64,000 nt of DNA from an uncultured Pelagibacteraceae bacterium (GCA_902629695.1 CACORY010000001.1:216566-280565); one strand, 5' to 3'. Counted from the stretch's first letter, positions 1 through 11,697 are shown. Program-made: numbers and translations. The notes: generated by a model not told the origin, from the letters alone.

Positions 1-948
1 GATGAATATAAAGAATTAGGTGTAAATATTCAGAAAGACGAAAATGAAATAATAAAAAGTGCTGATTTGATAGTTCAATTAGGATTATTTTCAGATCATA
101 AAAAAGAAATTTTAAAAGAAAATCAAACTTTCATTGGTGTTTTGGATCCTTATAACAATAAAGAAATATTAATTAATCTTTCTAAGAAGAAAATTAATTT
201 TTTTTCTTTAGAATTACTTCCAAGAATTACAAGAGCCCAATCTATGGATATTCTTTCTTCACAGGCTAATCTTGCTGGTTATAAAGCAGTCATTGAGTCA
301 TTTGGAAATTTTGAAAAAGCAATACCTATGATGATGACAGCAGCAGGAACGATTCCAGCTGCAAAAGTTTTGGTTGTTGGTGCTGGTGTTGCTGGGTTAC
401 AAGCTATAGCAACTGCAAAAAGAATGGGTGCAATTGTTTTTGCAACAGATGTAAGAATGGCTTCAAAAGAGCAAGTAGAGAGTTTAGGAGGAAAGTTTTT
501 AACTGTTGAAGGTGCAGAAAATCTTGAAACTGAGGGTGGTTATGCAAAAGAAGCATCAGATGAATTTAAAAAAAAACAAGAGAACTTATTATCTGAGACA
601 TTAAAAAAAATTGATATTGTTATTTGTACAGCTTTAATTCCGGGCAAAAAAGCACCAGTGATAATTAAAGATAATATGATAGGTAATATGCAACCTGGAT
701 CAGTAATTTATGACTTAGCAGCGATTCAAGGTGGAAATACTGCTTTTACAGAAGTTGATAAAATTGTAGACAAAAATGGAGTTAAAATTATGGGTGAGAG
801 CAATATTTTAAATAAACTTCCTACTTCTGCGTCTAATTTATACGCAAAAAATGTGTTTAATTTTGTTTCAAATTTGTATGATAAAGAAAACAAAAAAATC
901 AAAATTAATTTAGAAGACGAAATTATTGAAAAAACTTTTATAAAATAA
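1..948 (+). CDS. pntA: NAD(P) transhydrogenase subunit alpha part 1 (5' truncated by window edge)
   Basis: Reading frame is open from base 1; protein has the Rossmann motif VLVVGAGVAGLQAIATAKRMGA and is followed by PntA-C-terminal and PntB genes. Confidence 0.93.
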   Translation, partial: DEYKELGVNIQKDENEIIKSADLIVQLGLFSDHKKEILKENQTFIGVLDPYNNKEILINLSKKKINFFSLELLPRITRAQSMDILSSQANLAGYKAVIESFGNFEKAIPMMMTAAGTIPAAKVLVVGAGVAGLQAIATAKRMGAIVFATDVRMASKEQVESLGGKFLTVEGAENLETEGGYAKEASDEFKKKQENLLSETLKKIDIVICTALIPGKKAPVIIKDNMIGNMQPGSVIYDLAAIQGGNTAFTEVDKIVDKNGVKIMGESNILNKLPTSASNLYAKNVFNFVSNLYDKENKKIKINLEDEIIEKTFIK

Positions 949-952
949 AATT

Positions 953-1261
953 ATGGAAATAGATCCTTTTATATTTAGATTAAGTATTTTTATTTTATCC
1001 ATATTTGTAGGATATTATGTGGTTTGGAGTGTAACGCCTTCACTTCACACTCCCTTAATGTCAGTGACTAATGCAATATCATCAGTAATTATAGTGGGCG
1101 CTATAATTGCAGCATTATCTGGTAATGAAGGAGTTATCTTTTCATCCTCAAGCATTTATGGCTTTTTAGCAATTATTTTAGCTGCAATTAATATTTTTGG
1201 TGGATTTTTAGTCACTCAAAGAATGCTTGCTATGTATAAAAAAAAGAAAAAAGATAAATAG
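953..1261 (+). CDS. NAD(P) transhydrogenase subunit alpha part 2 (membrane domain)
   Basis: 102-aa membrane protein with SVTPSLHTPLMSVTNAISSVIIVGA motif typical of the PntA C-terminal domain; lies between pntA1 and pntB. Confidence 0.93.
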   Translation: MEIDPFIFRLSIFILSIFVGYYVVWSVTPSLHTPLMSVTNAISSVIIVGAIIAALSGNEGVIFSSSSIYGFLAIILAAINIFGGFLVTQRMLAMYKKKKKDK

Positions 1262-1264
1262 ATA

Positions 1265-2659
1265 ATGTCAGCAAACCTTTCAGCAACTTTATATCTTATA
1301 TCAGGCGTATTATTTATCCTTGCCCTAAGAGGACTTTCTTCACCAGAAACCTCAAGGCAGGGAAATTTATTTGGAATAATTGGAATGATAATAGCAATTT
1401 CGGTTACATTTTTATCTTTAGGTAATTTTACATCTGGATTTATTTATGTACTAATATTTTTAGCAATTGGTGGAAGTATCGGTGCCTTTATTGCTTATAA
1501 AATCCCAATGACTGCAATGCCAGAATTAGTTGCTGGATTTCACAGTTTAGTTGGATTAGCTGCAGTATTTGTTGCAATTTCTGCATTTATAAATCCAGAA
1601 GCTTTTGATCTTGGAGCTCCAGGTAGTATAAAATTAGCAAGCTTGATTGAAATGGCAATTGGAGCTGCAGTGGGGGCAATCACTTTTTCAGGTTCTGTCA
1701 TTGCATTTTTAAAACTTCAAGGAATTATGTCAGGTGCACCAATAACTTTCAAAGGGCAGCATGCATTGAATGCATTATTATTGATTTTGATAGTTATTTT
1801 AACTTTTTATTTATGCTCAACTCAGTCATCAAATTTATTCTGGATATTAATAGCAGTTTCATTTTTAATTGGTTTTTTAATTATAATTCCAATTGGTGGT
1901 GCGGATATGCCAGTTGTAATCTCAATGCTAAACTCATACTCAGGTTGGGCTGCAGCAGGAATTGGTTTTACTTTAGAAAATACTGCTTTAATTATTACAG
2001 GAGCTCTAGTGGGTTCATCAGGTGCTATTCTTTCATATATAATGTGTAAGGGAATGAATAGATCTTTTTTTAACGTAATATTAGGTGGTTTTGGCGCAAC
2101 GGCTGAAACTAAAGGAGATAAGAGTAAGGAACAAAGACCTGTTAAAAGTGGAAATGCAGATGATGCTGCATTTTTAATGAAAAATGCCTCTTCCGTAATC
2201 ATTGTTCCAGGTTACGGGATGGCTGTGGCTCAAGCACAACATGCATTAAGAGAAATGGTGGATACATTAAAAAAGAATGATATAAAAGTTTCTTACGCGA
2301 TACATCCTGTTGCTGGAAGAATGCCCGGTCACATGAATGTCTTGCTTGCTGAAGCTAATGTTCCTTATGATGAAGTTTTTGAACTAGAAGAAATTAATAG
2401 TGACTTTGCTAATGCAGATGTTGCATTTGTAATTGGTGCTAATGATGTAACAAACCCTGTAGCAAAAACAGATCCCCAAAGTCCAATTTATGGAATGCCT
2501 GTATTGGATGTAGAAAAATGTAAATCAGTTTTATTTGTAAAAAGAAGCTTATCTCCTGGATATGCAGGTATTGATAATGATCTTTTTTATAAAGAAAACA
2601 CTTTAATGTTATTTGCTGATGCAAAAAAAATGACAGAGGACATTACAAAAAATTTATAA
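1265..2659 (+). CDS. pntB: NAD(P) transhydrogenase subunit beta
   Basis: Motifs VPGYGMAVAQAQHALREM, YAIHPVAGRMPGHMNVLLAEA, VIGANDVTNPVA. Confidence 0.95.
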   Translation: MSANLSATLYLISGVLFILALRGLSSPETSRQGNLFGIIGMIIAISVTFLSLGNFTSGFIYVLIFLAIGGSIGAFIAYKIPMTAMPELVAGFHSLVGLAAVFVAISAFINPEAFDLGAPGSIKLASLIEMAIGAAVGAITFSGSVIAFLKLQGIMSGAPITFKGQHALNALLLILIVILTFYLCSTQSSNLFWILIAVSFLIGFLIIIPIGGADMPVVISMLNSYSGWAAAGIGFTLENTALIITGALVGSSGAILSYIMCKGMNRSFFNVILGGFGATAETKGDKSKEQRPVKSGNADDAAFLMKNASSVIIVPGYGMAVAQAQHALREMVDTLKKNDIKVSYAIHPVAGRMPGHMNVLLAEANVPYDEVFELEEINSDFANADVAFVIGANDVTNPVAKTDPQSPIYGMPVLDVEKCKSVLFVKRSLSPGYAGIDNDLFYKENTLMLFADAKKMTEDITKNL

Positions 2660-2671
2660 AAGAAAATAGCA

Positions 2672-3370
2672 ATGAATACAAAAATTTTCTGCGATATTGC
2701 AGACTTTAATTTAATTAAAAAGTTTAATAAAAAAAATATTGTAAAAGGTTTTACAACAAATCCAACTTTAATGAGAAAAGCAGGTGCAAAAGATTATGAA
2801 GCTTACTGTAAAAAAATTTTGAAATTCTGTCGTAGGAAGCCTTTATCCTTTGAGGTGTTTGGTGACAATCATAAAAGTATGATAGATCAGGGTTTAAAAA
2901 TCAGCTCTTGGGCTGACAATATTTATGTCAAAGTTCCAATTGTAAATTCAAAAAATAAATTTACTGGCAAAGCAATCAAAAAGCTGAATGAACAAGGAAT
3001 TAAGTTGAACATTACAGCGGTTTATTCTGCTAGCCAAACAAAAAAAATTTTAAAAGTGATTAATAAAAAAACCAAAGTTATAATTTCAATCTTTGCTGGG
3101 CGCGCAGCTGACACTGGAAAAGATCCTATTCCTGAGTTCAAAGAAAGTATTGAGTTAGCAAAAAAATATCAAAATGTTGAAATTTTATGGGCCAGTGTAA
3201 GAGAACCTTACAATTTCTTACAGGCAAAAAAATTAGGCTGTCATATAATCACTGTTCCACCATCAATAATAGAAAAAATAGAAAAATTTGGTAAAACTTT
3301 TGATCAGCTTACAAAAGAAACTGTAAAAGCATTTTTATTTGATAGTAAAAAATCAAAATTTAAATTGTAA
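2672..3370 (+). CDS. Transaldolase / fructose-6-phosphate aldolase-like
   Basis: IFCDIADFNLIKKF, GFTTNPTLMRKAG, VKVPIV and IFAGRAADTGKDP motifs. Confidence 0.88.
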   Translation: MNTKIFCDIADFNLIKKFNKKNIVKGFTTNPTLMRKAGAKDYEAYCKKILKFCRRKPLSFEVFGDNHKSMIDQGLKISSWADNIYVKVPIVNSKNKFTGKAIKKLNEQGIKLNITAVYSASQTKKILKVINKKTKVIISIFAGRAADTGKDPIPEFKESIELAKKYQNVEILWASVREPYNFLQAKKLGCHIITVPPSIIEKIEKFGKTFDQLTKETVKAFLFDSKKSKFKL

Positions 3371-3371
3371 T

Positions 3372-3448
<77 letters not shown>

Positions 3449-3452
3449 ATAT

Positions 3453-3659
3453 TTAAATTCTATTTTTAAGTTTGTTTAGTTTCTTAACTCTTTTAATATT
3501 TTCTTGCAAAATTCTTTTCTTTTTTTCAGATGGTTTTTCATAAGTATTTTTTAATTTAATAATCTTAAAAAAGCCATCTCTTTGGAGTTTTCGTTTTAAA
3601 ACTCTTAAAGCTTGCTCGACGTTGTTATCTTTTACCTCTATTTTAATAATGACCTCCAA
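3453..3659 (-). CDS. rpsU: 30S ribosomal protein S21
   Basis: 68-aa basic protein, VKDNNVEQALRVLKRKLQRDGFFKIIKLKNTYEKPSEKKKR. Confidence 0.88.
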   Translation of the reverse strand: MEVIIKIEVKDNNVEQALRVLKRKLQRDGFFKIIKLKNTYEKPSEKKKRILQENIKRVKKLNKLKNRI

Positions 3660-3704
3660 AAAAAATGAGTAAATATCATTTTTATATTTTTCTGTCTATT
3701 TAAA

Positions 3705-4283
3705 TTATTCATTGTTTTGCAATTTATTAAGCTTTTCTTTTTGCTTTTTTTCTCTTTTAATTCTTCTTTCCGCTTTCTCAATTGCCTCTATTAGATCTTT
3801 TTGAGTAAAAAGATTTAAAGCTACAGGATCTTTTGGATTTAAATTATTATAATTCCAATAACTTTTATTTCTTATAGAAGTAACAGAGTTTTTTGTAATT
3901 CCCACAAGCCTAGCTATCTGAGAATCTTTCAGAATGTTGTGCTGTTTTATTAACCACAAAGCAGAGTCTGGTTTATCTTGTCTTTTTGATAAAGGAATAT
4001 ATTTTTTTATTTTTTTTTCTGAGTTTGCAATTTCTATGTCAGATCCTTTTATTTCTAACGGTCTACTTTCATCTTTTGAAGACATTTCAATTTCTTCTCT
4101 AGAAAGTTGACCTGAAATAATTGGATTATATGCTTTAATTCCTTTTGCGACTTCTCCATCCGCAATACCTTGAACTTCAACTTCGTGTAATTTACAAAAG
4201 TCTGCAATTTGTTTAAATGTAAGAGTTGTGTTTTCTACAAGCCAAACAGCAGTTGCCATTGGCATTAACGGCGCGTTTGACAT
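3705..4283 (-). CDS. DUF1013 family protein (TrcR-like cell-cycle regulator family)
   Basis: MSNAPLMPMATAVWLVENTTLTFKQIADFCKLHEVEVQGIADGEVA matches the conserved alphaproteobacterial DUF1013 N-terminus. Confidence 0.82.
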   Translation of the reverse strand: MSNAPLMPMATAVWLVENTTLTFKQIADFCKLHEVEVQGIADGEVAKGIKAYNPIISGQLSREEIEMSSKDESRPLEIKGSDIEIANSEKKIKKYIPLSKRQDKPDSALWLIKQHNILKDSQIARLVGITKNSVTSIRNKSYWNYNNLNPKDPVALNLFTQKDLIEAIEKAERRIKREKKQKEKLNKLQNNE

Positions 4284-4284
4284 A

Positions 4285-4512
4285 TTATTCTCTATTTAAT
4301 TTAAAGTTTTGGAATTTTTTATTGAACTTACTAATTCTACCCTTATCCATCAACTTTTGTTTTCCACCAGTCCACGCAGAATGAGATTTTGGGTCTATTT
4401 CAAGTTTTAGCGTATCTCCTTGAGCCCCCCACGTTGATTTAGTCTCGAATTGAGTACCATCAGTCATTTCTACTTTAATAGGGTGGTATTTTGGGTGAAT
4501 GTTTTTTTTCAT
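4285..4512 (-). CDS. rpmE: 50S ribosomal protein L31 (no zinc-binding Cys)
   Basis: [29 protein letters not shown]...[28 protein letters not shown]. Confidence 0.92.
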   Translation of the reverse strand: MKKNIHPKYHPIKVEMTDGTQFETKSTWGAQGDTLKLEIDPKSHSAWTGGKQKLMDKGRISKFNKKFQNFKLNRE

Positions 4513-4546
4513 TGGTGACTTATAACAAACAATTATTTTAAAACAA

Positions 4547-5287
4547 TTAAAAGTTAAGTATTTTTTCTTGAAATTTACTCATAATATCTACATTAGCAGC
4601 AATAACTTTAATATTATTTATCTTTTTTAAATCTATTTCATTAATCAATCCTCCTGCCTCTTGTATTAATATTAACCCTGCAGCTATATCCCATAAATTT
4701 AAATTATTTTGAAAAAAACCATCATATCTACCGCAAGCTACATAAGCTAAATCTAGCGCAGCACAACCTGTTTTTCTTATCGGTAATTGAAATTGGTAGT
4801 CAATACTTCCACTAGTTACAAATAAACATTCATTTATTTTGTTTTTTTTTGAAACTCTAATTCTATGGTTGTTAAAAAATGCTCCATTATTTTTTTCAGC
4901 AAAAAACATTTCATCCTTAATTGGATCAAAAATAACACCAGATACAATTTCATTATTTGATTGAAGTGCAATCGAAATCGCAAAATGAGGTATTCCATGC
5001 AAAAAGTTAACCGTACCATCTATTGGATCAATTACCCAATTATTATTCTGATCTTTATTCTTAATTTTTCCATTTTCTTCAGTAATAAATGAGTAACCAG
5101 GTCTTGCTTTTTTTAATTCATCGATGATAATTTTTTCAACTTTTAAATCTGAATTTGTAACGAAATCTCTTGGACCTTTTTTTGAAACTTGTAATTTTTC
5201 TAATTCACCAAAATCTCTAACCAAAATTTTTGATGCTTTTTCACAAGCTTTAATCATTACATTTAAGTTTGCAGATATAGATTTCAT
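4547..5287 (-). CDS. suhB: Inositol monophosphatase family protein
   Basis: [25 protein letters not shown] and [16 protein letters not shown] motifs. Confidence 0.9.
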   Translation of the reverse strand: MKSISANLNVMIKACEKASKILVRDFGELEKLQVSKKGPRDFVTNSDLKVEKIIIDELKKARPGYSFITEENGKIKNKDQNNNWVIDPIDGTVNFLHGIPHFAISIALQSNNEIVSGVIFDPIKDEMFFAEKNNGAFFNNHRIRVSKKNKINECLFVTSGSIDYQFQLPIRKTGCAALDLAYVACGRYDGFFQNNLNLWDIAAGLILIQEAGGLINEIDLKKINNIKVIAANVDIMSKFQEKILNF

Positions 5288-5289
5288 GA

Positions 5290-5850
5290 TTAAACTTTTT
5301 TTACATAAGCTAGATTTCTTGTATCTATTAAAATTTTATCACCTGACTCAATAAATGGAGGTACTTGTATATTAAGTCCATTATCTAAGGTCGCAGGTTT
5401 ATAGGAAGAAGAGGCTGTTTGACCTTTAAGTGCTGCATCTGTTGTTTCTATCTTACATGTCACTTGATTAGGCAAATCAACTGAAATAGGTATTTCATTA
5501 TTAAAACTTATGTTGACTTCTAGGTTTTCAGTTAAAAGTTTTCCTTTTTCTCCAATAACATCTCGTTTGATTTCAATTTGATCAAATGATTTGGGATTCA
5601 TAAAAAAATAACTATTTTCATCAGTATAAAGGAAGTTAAATTTTTCTTCTTCGACAGCTGCTTTTTCAACAGTCTCACTTGATCTAAATCTTTCATTAAG
5701 TTTTGTATTTTTATTCAAACTTTTCATTTCAACTTGAGCAAAAGCTCCACCCTTACCAGGTTTAACATGCTGAGTCTTAAGAACTTGCCATAAGTCATTT
5801 TTATATTCTAACAACATTCCAACTCTAATTTCACTAGCGTTTATTTTCAT
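5290..5850 (-). CDS. efp: Elongation factor P
   Basis: ASEIRVGMLLEYKNDLWQVLKTQHVKPGKGGAFAQVEMKSL. Confidence 0.95.
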   Translation of the reverse strand: MKINASEIRVGMLLEYKNDLWQVLKTQHVKPGKGGAFAQVEMKSLNKNTKLNERFRSSETVEKAAVEEEKFNFLYTDENSYFFMNPKSFDQIEIKRDVIGEKGKLLTENLEVNISFNNEIPISVDLPNQVTCKIETTDAALKGQTASSSYKPATLDNGLNIQVPPFIESGDKILIDTRNLAYVKKV

Positions 5851-6464
5851 TTTAATTTTTTAATTGCCTCTATGGGTTTTAATTTTTTATTATTCCAAAT
5901 GTAACCTGAAATAGCTAAAAAGTTTGCCTTATTCAATAAAAGTTTTTTATAATTATCTGAATTAATACCTCCAATAGCTACTATAGGAGTTTTTATAATC
6001 TTCCTAACTTTTTTTAACAAATTTATAGATGCTTTATACTTTATCTTCTTTGTTTTTGAGTAATTAAAGGCACCTAAAGCTATATAGTCGGCTTTATTCT
6101 TTGTACTTATTTTAGCTAGTTTTATTGAATTATGACAGGTTATTCCAATTATTTTTTTATTCCCAATTATTTTTCTAGCTTCAAAAATATTCATGTCTTT
6201 TTGACCTAAGTGACAGCCATCAGCATTTAATTTTTTTGCAAGATAAACATCATCATTAATCAAGAATTTAATATTAAATTTTTTACATATTTTTTTAATT
6301 TTTTTTCCTATTACAAATTTTTTTTTGTAGCTTACCTTTTTGAGCCTAAGTTGAAAAAAATTAACTTTTTTTTGTTTGAAAATTTGAGTTAAATCATTGA
6401 AGAATGACTTTTTTATTTTTAAAGGTGAAATAAGATAAACAAATTTTTTTTGACTAATTTTCAA
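5847..6464 (-). CDS. thiE: Thiamine-phosphate synthase
   Basis: FLINDDVYLAKKLNADGCHLGQKD...GITCHNS...YIALGAFNYSKTK...PIVAIGGI. Confidence 0.88.
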   Translation of the reverse strand: MKISQKKFVYLISPLKIKKSFFNDLTQIFKQKKVNFFQLRLKKVSYKKKFVIGKKIKKICKKFNIKFLINDDVYLAKKLNADGCHLGQKDMNIFEARKIIGNKKIIGITCHNSIKLAKISTKNKADYIALGAFNYSKTKKIKYKASINLLKKVRKIIKTPIVAIGGINSDNYKKLLLNKANFLAISGYIWNNKKLKPIEAIKKLK

Positions 6465-7461
6465 GATCTTTAGACCATTTTCCTTGAGCGGCTAGTGTAT
6501 TCATTTTAGCTCGGTGGTTAAAAACCTTTTGCGTGCCTACTAAATTATTTGTATCTTTTGACCAAAATTTTAAGGCGCTTTGCTGAAGGGCTCTTCCATA
6601 AGAATAACTCATTATGAAATTAGTATTATTATGTTTATTTATTAAATCTAGGTTTTTTGTTGCTTCAATTTCTGATTGACCTCCAGATAAAAAAGCGATT
6701 CCTGGTATTTCTGAGGGCACAGAATTTTTCAAGCAGTCTAATGTAAGTTTCGCTACTTCATCATTTGAGAGTTTTTCTTTTGATTTATTCCCAGCTAAAA
6801 TCATGTTAGGTTTTAGAATTATTCCTTTTAAATCGATTTGATGTAATATTAGTTCTTCAAAACATTTTTTTATTACCTCTGATGTTTTTTCATAACAATC
6901 TTTTGCAGTATGATCACCATCCATTAATACCTCTGGTTCAACTATTGGAACCATATTACACTCTTGCACTAGCGCAGAATATCTCGCTAATGCATGAGCA
7001 TTTGCTTGTATTGAGAGTTTGCTAGGATAATCTTTAGTTATACTATAAACCCCTCTCCACTTTGTAAATCTTGCGCCAAGTTTATAATATTCTTTCAACC
7101 TTTCTCTTAACCCATCCAAACCTTCAGTAATTTTTTCCTCAGGTGAACCAGCTAAAACTTTAGCACCTGTATCAACTTTAATGCCTGGAATAGAGCCTAC
7201 GTTTGAAATTAGTTCTGGAATCTTATTTTTTTTTGAAGTATTCTGTTTAATAGTTTCATCATACAGAATTACTCCTCCAATACACTCAGTCATACTTGAT
7301 GCACTAAATAGTGTTTCTCTAAATAATAATCTATTTTCTGGGGTCGATGGAACATTTACACTTTCTAATCTTTTGGTCATTGTTCCGGTACTCTCATCAG
7401 CAGCTAGAATTCCTTTTCCATTTTCTAGAATTTTAAGAGCTATATTATTTAATTCAGACAT
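6454..7461 (-). CDS. Fructose-bisphosphate aldolase class I
   Basis: GKGILAADESTGTMTKRL, PIVEPEVLMDGDH, LKPNMILAG, FLSGGQSEIEAT, MSYSYGRALQ. Confidence 0.95.
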   Translation of the reverse strand: MSELNNIALKILENGKGILAADESTGTMTKRLESVNVPSTPENRLLFRETLFSASSMTECIGGVILYDETIKQNTSKKNKIPELISNVGSIPGIKVDTGAKVLAGSPEEKITEGLDGLRERLKEYYKLGARFTKWRGVYSITKDYPSKLSIQANAHALARYSALVQECNMVPIVEPEVLMDGDHTAKDCYEKTSEVIKKCFEELILHQIDLKGIILKPNMILAGNKSKEKLSNDEVAKLTLDCLKNSVPSEIPGIAFLSGGQSEIEATKNLDLINKHNNTNFIMSYSYGRALQQSALKFWSKDTNNLVGTQKVFNHRAKMNTLAAQGKWSKDLEN

Positions 7462-7462
7462 T

Positions 7463-8641
7463 TTAGTTTAAACCTTTTATACCAGGAAGTTCTTTTCCTT
7501 CAAGATACTCTAAAAATGCTCCACCAGCAGTTGAAACAAAATTAAATTCTTGAGCTACATTCATTTGGTTAATTAAAGCTACGGTATCTCCACCACCTAT
7601 AACAGAGTAGATAGAGCTATCTTTATTTTTTTTTACAATTTGTTTTGCAATCTCATGACTGCCTCTTGCAAAATTTGGGTTTTCAAAATAGCCAGCTGGG
7701 CCATTCCATAGAACAGTCGTACTATTTTCAATTATATTTTTAATTTTTTCAATTGTCTTCGGTCCGATATCTAAAATCATATCATCATTTTCAATGTCAC
7801 TTAATTCCTTTACCTTTGATTTATCATCAATATTTTTTCCAACCAAAACATCTATGGGAAAAGAAACTTGACAAGAGTGATTTTTTGAAGTTTCAAAAAT
7901 TTCTTTAACTGTCGTTTCACAATCACGCTCTTTAATTGATTTACCAATATTATTTCCTTTATAACTGATAATATTATTCGCCATTCCTCCCACGATAATA
8001 ATGTTATCAAATTTTGGAATTAAATTTTTTATTAATCCAATTTTTGTTGAAATTTTTGATCCTCCAATAATACAAGTTATTGGTTTTTTAATTTCTGTTG
8101 TTACTTTTTTTAATGCATCAATTTCTGTTTCTAATTGTAAGCCAGCGAACGATGGAAGAAATTCTGTAATTTTACTTATTGATGCATGAGATCTATGAGA
8201 GCAAGAAAAAGCATCATTTACATATAAATCAGCAAGACTAGCCAAATGTTTGGCAAAAGAAGCGTCATTTTTTTCTTCTTCTTTATAAAATCTTATATTT
8301 TCTAAAAATACTATTTGATTATCTGTATTTTTGAACAAATCTTCTTTTTTTAACGTATAAATATCATTATCAAGAAGCTTAATTTTTTTTTTTATTTTTT
8401 TTTCTAAATTTTCACAGATAGGTTTTAAAGAATAAGTTTTATTAACCTTACCCTTTGGTCTTCCAACATGAGAAATTATTATAATATTTGATTTTTTCTT
8501 AATTAAAAAATCAAGAATAGGAACAATCTTGTTAATTCTAGTTTCATCACTAATTAGACCATCTTTAAAAGGAACATTTAAATCAAGTCTTAATAAAACT
8601 TTTTTTTGATTTAAATTTTCTTGGTCTTTAATATTATTCAT
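7463..8641 (-). CDS. pgk: Phosphoglycerate kinase
   Basis: LLRLDLNVPFKDG, ISHVGRPKG, VWNGPAGYFE, SVIGGGDTVALI. Confidence 0.96.
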   Translation of the reverse strand: MNNIKDQENLNQKKVLLRLDLNVPFKDGLISDETRINKIVPILDFLIKKKSNIIIISHVGRPKGKVNKTYSLKPICENLEKKIKKKIKLLDNDIYTLKKEDLFKNTDNQIVFLENIRFYKEEEKNDASFAKHLASLADLYVNDAFSCSHRSHASISKITEFLPSFAGLQLETEIDALKKVTTEIKKPITCIIGGSKISTKIGLIKNLIPKFDNIIIVGGMANNIISYKGNNIGKSIKERDCETTVKEIFETSKNHSCQVSFPIDVLVGKNIDDKSKVKELSDIENDDMILDIGPKTIEKIKNIIENSTTVLWNGPAGYFENPNFARGSHEIAKQIVKKNKDSSIYSVIGGGDTVALINQMNVAQEFNFVSTAGGAFLEYLEGKELPGIKGLN

Positions 8642-9642
8642 TAAGAAATCTTGTGTAGATGCTCCACAATATCACACATTCTATTAGAAAAACCCCACTC
8701 ATTATCATACCAAGCTGATATTTTACCCATGTTTTTTCCAACAACATTGGTTAAACTTGAATCAATAATTGATGAAGCAGGATTGTGATTAAAGTCTATA
8801 GAAACAAGCTTTTCATTAGTAATTTCAAGCACCTTTGTTTTTTTGCTAAAGTTTCGGAAAGCTGAATTAATCTTTTCAATGCTCAAATCTTTTTTTGTGC
8901 AAAAGACAAGTTCGACTAAAGAAACATTTGGAGTAGGCACCCTCATGGCTACACCTTCTAATTTTCCTTTTAAAGAAGGAATTATTTCACCAATTGCTTT
9001 TGATGCGCCAGTCGAAGTTGGTACAATAGATTGACTTGCAGAACGAGCTCTTCTTGGATCTTTATGTGAATTGTCTAAAATTCTTTGATCACTCGTAAAA
9101 GCATGAATTGTTGTCATAAAACCTTTTTCGATTTCAAAATTTTGATGTAAAACATAGGCAACAGGTGCAAGACAATTTGTGGTGCAAGATGCTGCAGAAA
9201 TTATTTTATCATTTTTTTTTAACTCTGACTCATTCACTCCGAACACGATAGTTTTATCTGCATTTTTGCATGGAGCTGATACAATAACTTTTTTCGCACC
9301 ATTATTCAGATGCGGTTCTAATTTATCTTTAGAGTTGAATTTTCCAGTGCACTCAAAAACATAATCCACGCCATATTTTTTCCAATTAATGTTTTTCAAA
9401 TCTGTTTCCTGACTAAACGTAATTTTATTTTTGTTTATAATTAAATGTTTGTCATCGTAACCTAAATCTGTGTTGAATTTCCCATGAATTGAATCATATT
9501 TAAGTAGAGTAGAACAAGCTTCAGAATTTGTTCTATTATTTATATGTTTAATCTCTATATTTTTATTATTACTTTCTATAATAGAACGAACGATCATTCT
9601 TCCAATTCTGCCCATTCCATTTATTCCAACTCTTATCTTCAT
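8641..9642 (-). CDS. gap: Glyceraldehyde-3-phosphate dehydrogenase
   Basis: [45 protein letters not shown]. Confidence 0.96.
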   Translation of the reverse strand: MKIRVGINGMGRIGRMIVRSIIESNNKNIEIKHINNRTNSEACSTLLKYDSIHGKFNTDLGYDDKHLIINKNKITFSQETDLKNINWKKYGVDYVFECTGKFNSKDKLEPHLNNGAKKVIVSAPCKNADKTIVFGVNESELKKNDKIISAASCTTNCLAPVAYVLHQNFEIEKGFMTTIHAFTSDQRILDNSHKDPRRARSASQSIVPTSTGASKAIGEIIPSLKGKLEGVAMRVPTPNVSLVELVFCTKKDLSIEKINSAFRNFSKKTKVLEITNEKLVSIDFNHNPASSIIDSSLTNVVGKNMGKISAWYDNEWGFSNRMCDIVEHLHKIS

Positions 9643-11642
9643 AATTTTTTTTTTATTTTTTGAATTATACTTTCCGTATCTAATCCAAAATGATTATAAA
9701 TTTCTTTATATGGCGCACTTTTCCCAAAGTCGTTAATTCCAAAGTTCAATCCTTTTTTTCCAGTGTATTTTTTCCAATAATGTATTTCAGAGGCCTCAAT
9801 GGAAATCACAAGTTCAGTTTCATTTAAAATCTTATTTTTGTAATCTACACTTTGTTGATCAAATAATTCCTGACAAGGCATTGATATTACTTTTGAATAA
9901 ATACTCTCTGTGGCTAATTTATGACAAATATCACTTGCTAAACTTGTTTCAGATCCTGATGCAATAATTGTTAATTTTATATCATCTTTGGATCTTAAAA
10001 TTTCATATGCACCAAATGATGATTTATTTTCAGAAGAATCTTTTACTCTTATAGGAGTAATCGCTTGTCTCGTTAAAGCAATTACACTTGGAGTGTTTTC
10101 ACTTTCAAGAGCTTTTTGCCAACACTCAAATGTCTCAATAAAATCAGCCGGTCTAAAAACGTTTAAATTTGGAATTGATCTTAAACTAGTTAACTGTTCA
10201 ATTGGTTGATGAGTAGGACCATCCTCTCCTAAGCCAATTGAATCATGAGTAAAAACGTAAATAACTTTTTGTTTCATCATCGCAGCTAACCTGATTGATG
10301 GTTTACAATAATCACTGAAGATTAAAAATGTTCCACCATATGGTATTAATCCACTATGAAGTGAAATACCATTCATTATTCCACACATTGCATGTTCTCG
10401 AACTCCATAATGAATATAATTTCCCGAAAAATCATTTGGTTTTATAATTTTATGGTTTTTAGTTTTGGTGTTATTTGAACCAGCTAAGTCTGCCGATCCA
10501 CCAATTAAGCTTGGAAGTATTGAAACAATTTCTAAAAATTTTTCAGAACATTTTCTTGTTGCTAGGGGTTCTAAGGTTTTTAGATAATTGGATTTCGCTT
10601 TTTTAATTAACCCAAAAATTGTATCTCTAGAAACATTATATCCTGGTGGAAAATTTTTTTTAAATTTATTTGATATTGACCATCCTAGCCAGCCTAATTT
10701 CTTAATTCGATTGATATAATTTTTTTCATGCTTATCTGCTTTTTTTGATGCTTTTGCACCAATTAATTTCCATTCTTTATTCAACTTTTTTGGAATTTCA
10801 AAAGGTTTGTAATTCCAATTTAGTTTTTTTCTTACTAATTTTATTTCCTCGTCACCTAATGGACTTCCATGTGATGAGGCTTTACCACTTTTATTTGGAG
10901 AACCATAGCCGATTGTTGTTTTGCATGAAATTGCTATAGGTTTTTTTGATTTTTGAGCTTTCTTTAAAGCCTTTGATATTTCTTTATAGTTATGGCCGTT
11001 TATTTTTAAATAATCCCATCCATAACTTTTGAATCTTTTTTCATGGTCATCTGAAACTGCCAAACTGGTTGGACCATCTATTGAAATAGAATTGTTATCA
11101 AAAAGTAAAATGAGATTTTTTAATTTGAGATGTCCTGCAAGACTTAATGCTTCATGACTAATTCCTTCCATTAAACACCCATCACCAGCTAAGACATAGG
11201 TTTTATGATCAATTATTTTTTTTCCGACTTGTTTTTTTAAAATTTCTTCTGAAATTGCAAAACCAACAGCATTTGATATCCCTTGACCCAAAGGTCCAGT
11301 AGTTGTTTCTATTCCAGTACCTGGATGATACTCCGGATGACCCGCGCAAATAGAGTCGAGTTGTCTAAAATTCTTTATATCGTTTAAAGAAATACTTTTG
11401 TAGCCTGTTAAGTGTAACAAAGAATAAAGCAGCATAGAACCATGTCCTGCAGAAAGAACAAACCTATCTCTATTTATCCAGCTTGGATTATTTGGATTAA
11501 AATTCAAAAAATCTTTAAATAGAACTGTTACAACATCTGCCATACCCATGGGCATACCAGGATGCCCAGAATTAGCTTTTTGAACTGCATCAATAGATAA
11601 AAATCTTATACAATTAGCCAATTCTTTATATTGTTTGCTCAA
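9639..11642 (-). CDS. tkt: Transketolase
   Basis: [47 protein letters not shown]. Confidence 0.96.
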   Translation of the reverse strand: MSKQYKELANCIRFLSIDAVQKANSGHPGMPMGMADVVTVLFKDFLNFNPNNPSWINRDRFVLSAGHGSMLLYSLLHLTGYKSISLNDIKNFRQLDSICAGHPEYHPGTGIETTTGPLGQGISNAVGFAISEEILKKQVGKKIIDHKTYVLAGDGCLMEGISHEALSLAGHLKLKNLILLFDNNSISIDGPTSLAVSDDHEKRFKSYGWDYLKINGHNYKEISKALKKAQKSKKPIAISCKTTIGYGSPNKSGKASSHGSPLGDEEIKLVRKKLNWNYKPFEIPKKLNKEWKLIGAKASKKADKHEKNYINRIKKLGWLGWSISNKFKKNFPPGYNVSRDTIFGLIKKAKSNYLKTLEPLATRKCSEKFLEIVSILPSLIGGSADLAGSNNTKTKNHKIIKPNDFSGNYIHYGVREHAMCGIMNGISLHSGLIPYGGTFLIFSDYCKPSIRLAAMMKQKVIYVFTHDSIGLGEDGPTHQPIEQLTSLRSIPNLNVFRPADFIETFECWQKALESENTPSVIALTRQAITPIRVKDSSENKSSFGAYEILRSKDDIKLTIIASGSETSLASDICHKLATESIYSKVISMPCQELFDQQSVDYKNKILNETELVISIEASEIHYWKKYTGKKGLNFGINDFGKSAPYKEIYNHFGLDTESIIQKIKKKL

Positions 11643-11697
11643 AAAATTATCCTGTCTAGACTAAGAAGATTCAATTTAATAATATGTTTATATATAT

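Noticed and set aside
1822-2202. 126-aa minus-strand ORF antisense to pntB
   Set aside because: Fully inside a strongly supported pntB; explained by codon composition of the sense gene.
4285-4512. L31 lacking zinc-binding cysteines
   Set aside because: Cys-less L31 is well known in bacteria.
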